Below are positions 59,588 through 64,000 of a stretch of DNA of 64,000 nucleotides, piece by piece. The translations under genes were made by a program, and so were the position numbers. The notes beneath the pieces are model-generated. The model saw nothing but the letters and a program-made list of their open reading frames with translations. It did not search any database and had not been told where the DNA came from. The first letter of the stretch is position 1. Each line of letters begins with the position of its first letter. This DNA is from Siphonodentalium dalli (Eukaryota; Mollusca; Scaphopoda; Gadilida; Siphonodentaliidae): NCBI GenBank assembly GCA_032622095.1, contig CP136067.1, forward strand, positions 42,947,549-43,011,548, read 5' to 3'.

Positions 59588-59902
59588 AACCTATACTTGT
59601 AACTTCCCCATATAAATTGTTGTCAGTTATTTTAGCTCTATATACATGTCCGTCTAATTTGAACTGGTATTCAGATAACACTGATAACGGGTGCATGGGA
59701 GTTGAGCGGTGAATTAGTTTTTTCTACGTTTTACAGCTGCGTTTTAGGGGTTTCACATCTCGACCTGTCTAAGGTATCACAATAATACGGCTAAATTTTC
59801 CCTGTACTATGAAACCACTGTGATAGTTAACACAAATTTGTAATTACAAATTAATAAATACAATTTGTATTTACAGGTATAAAATTGTTCATAGTATTGA
59901 CC

Positions 59903-60022
59903 CCAGGTCGGGTGGTTTTTACTGAAACAGCGGCCACAAGTACGCCTGATATGTTTGAGCTCATCGCACACAACGCTCGGATAATGGCAATCACCGCAGT
60001 GTTGCGTTATTTTATTTCGGTA
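59903..60022 (-). pseudogene. LINE ORF1, zinc-knuckle segment upstream of the insertion
   Basis: The minus strand reads C-G-D-C-H-Y...V-C and C-G-R-C-F-S-K-N-H-P-T-W. The last knuckle lacks its final Cys here, which is the first Cys codon on the other side of the 3.3-kb element (56570s). This shows the element cut a CX2CX4HX4C knuckle. Confidence 0.7.
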
Positions 60023-60146
60023 TCAAAGGATACCGAATTAAAATGGCTAATTACCCGAGGAATAACAAATCTGTGGTCGAAATTTACCATGCTCGCTGCA
60101 TATTTTCCCGGAAGTGGAGAGTGGGCGTGTCAGCCGGAAGTACATT

Positions 60147-60412
60147 AGCGAATCATGTATTGTATAAAAACGGAACGATTGGATGAAATAAAAAGTGATT
60201 AAATAAATTAGAAAAGAACTTCATTACTTGGATCACATTAATTCGTGATAAAATAACAACGAATGGTTATAGTTAATTAACAAGAATAATTTGGAAATAG
60301 TGACTAATTGTAACTGACCTACAAATGGCAGCTTTTGATTGGTCTAACAAAATTCCCGCGAAATACGAATCGCTGTCATTGTTCTTTTGTACACAATACA
60401 TGATTCGCCGAT
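60147..60412. mobile_element. ~265-bp MITE
   Basis: GCGAATCATGTATTGT at about 60148 is repeated inverted as ACAATACATGATTCGC at about 60393-60408. It separates parts of the broken LINE ORF1. TA on both sides is possible. Confidence 0.65.
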
Positions 60413-60683
60413 AGGTGCGGTCGCACTAAGTTTTACCCACCCTATAAAATTATCCCACCCAATTAGAAGAATAATTATTAAAAACCAAAAATATATTCAA
60501 CTATGCAGGTTTATACAGTAGTAAATGTATTCATTTAATGCATGATATGTATCTGTCTTATTTATTTTGTTTCGCTTACATGTGTTTGTCCATGTATTTG
60601 TCAAATGTGAGAATTGTGTTGTATGTATGATTGTGTTATTTTAGTTATCAATATTTACATAAAACATATTTCGGGAACATGTC

Positions 60684-60778
60684 TCTATTCCGAAGGTTCA
60701 CTATTCCGAAGGTTCACTATTCCGAAGGTTCACTACTCCGAAGGTTCGCTATTCCGAAGGTTCGCTATTCCGAAGATT
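60684..60778 (+). repeat. 16-bp tandem array, left
   Basis: Units CCGAAGGTTC(A/G)CTA(T/C)T in tandem. Because 16 is not a multiple of 3, all three frames give the same 16-residue peptide repeat; this is not a gene. Confidence 0.9.
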
Positions 60779-61171
60779 TGTTTTTAAAGGTTAATTCTAT
60801 TTTCAAGTATTGAGAGGGTTCTTTATCACGAAGACTCTTTTTTATGAAGGAAATAACTTAAAACATTGAAACAATAAATGTTATTTTTTATTTTTTCGCG
60901 GGTTTCCTTGAGATTTAATGTCATTACGTATGACGTTATTTTCCAATACATATTCACGCCAGGCAGCCCACACAATTGCTCTTTCCATGTGATTTGATGT
61001 CATCGCGTGTGGCGTTATATCTCAATAATCTTACAGGCAACAATACGCCAGCTAAAGGAGGGATTAAAACAGCGGGACTATAACTCTTAATGAATACTGC
61101 GAAGCAGAATGTCGTTGAATAGACGGGTATGAGTTGAACCTAACTGCAATTGTGAATTTGTATTGAATTGT

Positions 61172-61466
61172 AAGGCCCACTTAATTTTCGAGTCATCGGG
61201 AATAACATTATCTTTAAAATATAGAGTTACCCCCCTCCATTGAAAATAATACATTTTACTTTGCGCAACAAAACCAGATGAACATTAAGCACAAAAACAA
61301 GTAGTTAACCCTGCGTTAACTCAACAAAAACAATATGTTCACAGTACATTACACCGGATAAGCTGATAATACAGTGTTAGAGCTAGAGCTTCATATTTCA
61401 AATGGTATATATAGTGGCATATATTTTATATATGTGATCTGGGGGTTCGAAAATTAAGTGGGCCTT
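61172..61466. mobile_element. 295-bp MITE nested in the 16-bp-array element
   Basis: Ends AAGGCCCACTTAATTTTCGA and, inverted, TCGAAAATTAAGTGGGCCTT. A partial copy is at 4018-4182. Confidence 0.8.
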
Positions 61467-61754
61467 GAATGTTGATGTGTTTTTTTTTTCAAATACAGAT
61501 TGCCAGTTCGGAAAAACTATATCTCTTACATGTAGTTTATTTCAGTCATCGTGTTTTTAACTTTCCATAATGAACGATAAACTGATACTCTTTTCTTGCT
61601 ATCAATAACCGATATCTAGGAAAATTTGGGAATTAGAAGTGGACGTATAAATGTACTATATATGAATACTAGCGTAATCGTATTTTTCATTCCTCGTGTG
61701 TTTTTTGTGGTGGGGTGCAAATTTTGATTCATTTCTGGTTAAATACGCCCAGAA

Positions 61755-61872
61755 TAGAAAACCTTCGGAATAGCGAACCTTCGGAATAATGAACTTTCGG
61801 AATAGGGAACCTTCGGAATAATGAACCTTCGGAATAGCGAACCTTCGGAATAATGAACCTTCGGAATAGAGA
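61755..61872 (-). repeat. 16-bp tandem array, right (inverted)
   Basis: Units of AACCTTCGGAATA(G/A)(C/T)G in tandem, complement of the left array and one or two units longer. Confidence 0.9.
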
Positions 61873-61891
61873 ACCCTACCCCATATTTCGG

Positions 61892-62471
61892 CCAACAAAG
61901 TAATGTTAGTTTTAAATTTGTGCCACTCGGGTAATTTACACAAAGCCTTGGTTTTTGGCGAAAACAGACGAAGCGTTTCCTCGCCTATTGTAATCGCATT
62001 AGGAATGTCGTCAGTGCAGTATTTTAGCTGGATATGTCTTATACCATTCTCGACATCAGTTTCTGCATATTACCCACGTCTGACTGTATTATCATACACT
62101 GTCCCATATTTAGATTATACCTCAATTAAAGATGAATCAGTTATCCAGTATGGGCGTCTCTAATTGTGATATTTATAATGTCATTCCCAACTTCATTTAG
62201 CCTAATAAATCTCCCGAAAATGCGAAACCCATTGTCAAGAAGAGAATTCTTTGCCGATGAACAATTCAGCGTTATTAGGCAATATTTTTTGCGTTACCTG
62301 GATAGCAGCTATGTCCTCGATCTTCACTACCTGGCTTACTCGGTTGATAACATCCCGTCCATTCAGCCGTTCGAATTCATCTCGGTTAAAGCAAACAGTT
62401 AATTCCTTAGAACTACTCATTTTCACACATAACAACTTAATCCGAATGAAACATACACTATCACACCACAA
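61892..62471 (-). pseudogene. LINE ORF1, N-terminal part
   Basis: The minus strand begins M-S-S-S-K-E-L-T-V near 62418 and reads a V-V-K-I-E-D-I-A-A-I-Q-V-T segment. After a frameshift near 62270 comes F-R-I-F-G-R-F-I-R-L, and after another near 62157 a stretch with E-N-G-I-R-H-I-Q-L and D-D-I-P-N-A-I-T. This order and style match the RNA-binding N-terminal half of invertebrate LINE ORF1 proteins that precedes zinc knuckles. Two in-frame stops and two frameshifts. The true 5' end of the LINE is not identified. Confidence 0.55.
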
Positions 62472-62714
62472 CTTAGCAAATATAATATCAATTAGACCAC
62501 ATAATTTAACTTTTTATCGCGAAAAACAAGAGAGAGAAAATTCCCGCGCGTCCATTGTCTACCGCGTCCATTTTGCTTTTTCCGGACAAGACGCGTCCAC
62601 CATGGCGGCCAGTTTCCTTGATATGCACCACGCCTCTTTGATCGCCATTATAGTTAATATAAAATAACATGCGGTTTTATTTTCCACTCGATTCGTTATG
62701 CTAATTTACAACTT

Positions 62715-63420
62715 TTACATATTAGCAAAAAATCCAATATGGCGGCCAAGATGGTGACGGAAATTTAAAAATGCTCAAAATGTTCGGCATTTCAGCAAAT
62801 ATCGTTTGTATGACAACATGGGCATGGTAGTATGAATTTATACATACATATACTTCTTATATAAGAGTCATTTACGGACACGATGGGACCATAATATACA
62901 TTCCTGGTCGAATATTTTTGCCCGATATCACGTTTTGTTTTGCAAATGCCGGTATAATCCGAATAGGCCCTAATAACGCAATGTGTGTTTCGAATCACTG
63001 GGTGTTATTGTTATCATAACTCCACCCATGCATACATATGTGCCATATATATCTATATATATGAGGGTGTGTGTGAGGGTGTGTGTGTGTAAGGGTGTGT
63101 GTGTGTAGGAGATACCTGGGTGATAATCCCTGTTATACGTGAGTTGAGGAATATTCACCCTATCAAAGATTGCGGCCAACATGGCGACCAGAAATGTAAA
63201 AATCGTCGAAAATCGCCGATGTTCACGTTAGTGAACATTATTGTCACGACAACTGCATACATTTATACATTATTGAGTTGGGAACTCTGAGGCGAAGTAT
63301 TATCCAATAAAATTCCACAAATCCGAAATGGCGCCCAAAATGTCGGTCAGAATTTGAAAATGTACCGAAAATCCCTCGTGCGTTGTTGGTATGACGACTC
63401 CATCCATGCGCTTACACCTG
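62715..63420 (+). repeat. Three degenerate repeat units with GGCGGCCA-type start, plus GT-rich tract
   Basis: Units starting at about 62733 (ATGGCGGCCAAGATGG), 63173 (GCGGCCAACATGGCGACC) and 63328 (ATGGCGCCCAAAATGTCGG) share the following TAAAAAT...TATGAC(A/G)AC order and a CCATGC/TACA stretch. 63045-63109 is GTGTGT-rich. No ORF is credible. Confidence 0.45.
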
Positions 63421-63618
63421 GTGATCTTCCAAATCAGCTAACCACTTCTTAACCGATGGTTCGTCAATTCATAAACTCAGTTGCCGTACCTGGACAACTG
63501 ATATGGGGTTTCGAAGGTTGTTGGCCCAACTTTTGACGGATGTCTCTCTTCTAATGTCGTAGAATACCATAATGCATAATGCACTCACACGTCGTGACCA
63601 TGATACTAAACACTGTGT

Positions 63619-63730
63619 GTGACGTCCAGCACTGGTCTTGTCGAAGAGTTCCCAGCAGATAACAAGAATACACGCGATGCTAGTCTGCGGGCATGCGTCA
63701 GGATCATGAACTGCAACGCCCCTCCATCAG
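63619..63730 (+). other. Possible exon end with splice-donor-like site
   Basis: An open frame (R-I-M-N-C-N-A-P-P-S-G) runs into CATCAG|GTAGGT at 63730/63731, a strong donor consensus. Composition is less AT-rich than the surroundings. I recognise no protein family and no clear acceptor, so this is only a hint of a gene extending beyond the window. Confidence 0.15.
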
Positions 63731-64000
63731 GTAGGTTCCAGATACATGTAGGATCTCACTCTTTGCTTTCTTTGTGTGTTATAATTGTATGTTCACACCC
63801 GTTTTTGGAAGCTTTTTGGCGTGCACCTGTGGGTATACTACTGTGTAAGCCTTCGTCCATAACTGGGTGTTGTCTTGAAGACGACGAATTTGACAGTATC
63901 CGTTGTTATCATCCTCGCGCTGGGCAGTAGTCGATATGGTTAAAAATATATATGAATGCCATAAACACAAGGGTGACATGTTCAACAAGAAGACCAGCTA

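Larger units (their letters stand above)
56587..59902. mobile_element. 3.3-kb TIR element inserted in LINE ORF1
   Basis: The ends GGTCAATACTATGAA and TTCATAGTATTGACC are perfect complements, and CCAGG is present at both sides (56582-56586 and 59903-59907), a 5-bp target duplication. TACTATGAA recurs near both ends (about 56656, 56753 and 59810), probably as binding sites. No transposase ORF is seen, so it is non-autonomous. It contains GGGACGTGGCGACAAGG-type degenerate repeats (56820, 56897, 57365), a SINE and a nested MITE. The superfamily is unclear. Confidence 0.9.
60675..61881. mobile_element. 1.2-kb element with ends made of inverted 16-bp repeat arrays
   Basis: At 60684-60778 CCGAAGGTTCACTATT is repeated about five to six times, and at 61755-61872 the reverse complement (AATAGTGAACCTTCGG type) about eight times. 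Both ends begin TCTCTATTCCG (or its complement). CATATTTCGG stands at 60665-60674 and 61882-61891, a possible 10-bp target duplication. The inside holds a separate MITE (61172-61466) and a sequence GGGTTCTTTATCACGAAGAC at 60819 related to the array. No transposase. Confidence 0.7.

Noticed and set aside
60631-60813. Peptide with repeated I-P-K-V-H-Y-S-E-G-S-L
   Set aside because: It is a translation of the 16-bp tandem repeat; all three frames give the same peptide because 16 is not divisible by 3.
60684-61872. CRISPR array
   Set aside because: The repeats are directly adjacent with no spacers, in inverted pairs, and in animal DNA.
63619-63930. 103-codon ORF at the right end as a complete gene
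   Set aside because: A strong donor-like site lies inside it and no family is recognisable. At most the first third could be an exon.

Overview
The window is animal nuclear DNA, AT-rich and dominated by transposable elements. Evidence for a metazoan: a single-exon class A neuropeptide-type GPCR, APE-type LINE fragments, tRNA-derived SINE-like sequence and many short inverted-repeat elements (MITEs) with TTAA or TA target sites. The element types and LINE protein style suggest a marine invertebrate, probably a lophotrochozoan (mollusc, brachiopod or phoronid). That placement is inference; the species cannot be read from the sequence. Only one gene (the GPCR, 14460-15629, minus) looks like a clear host gene.

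Layout. 1-4.6 kb: MITEs, a diverged direct repeat with a retroelement-like tail, and G-tracts. 4597-11523: a TIR-bounded DNA transposon of about 6.9 kb with a large minus-strand gene, broken once by a frameshift. The gene has zinc-binding N-terminal modules, an XPG/FEN-like acidic core and a C-terminal cysteine-rich CXC-type motif. 11.5-14.3 kb: AT-rich degenerate repeats and inverted repeats. 14.46-15.63 kb: GPCR. 16.7-18.9 kb: three MITEs, the last a nearly perfect 217-bp palindrome including its TA sites.

18838-46616 is a direct tandem duplication (A 18838-32330, B 32327-46616). Its single novel junction lies at the loop of that palindrome with 4 bp of microhomology. The copies differ by MITE insertions with matching empty sites and by scattered SNPs on the left, but the last 6.5 kb is almost identical and collinear. 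Either a recent real duplication or two haplotypes joined by the assembler would explain this. Neither copy holds a convincing gene. Each ends in a roughly 140-bp tandem array, which continues in B to about 47.4 kb.

49.46-62.47 kb is a nest of insertions in a dead LINE on the minus strand. ORF1 (N-terminal part, CCHC knuckles, SGNH-hydrolase-like part) and ORF2 (acidic tract, APE endonuclease, reverse transcriptase, C-terminal cysteine motif) are split by frameshifts, stops and at least four TIR elements. One is a 3.3-kb element with a perfect 5-bp target duplication inside a zinc-knuckle codon region; it carries its own tRNA-derived SINE with a 13-bp target duplication. Another is a 1.2-kb element whose ends are inverted arrays of a 16-bp repeat. 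62.5-64 kb holds degenerate repeats and possibly one exon-like stretch.
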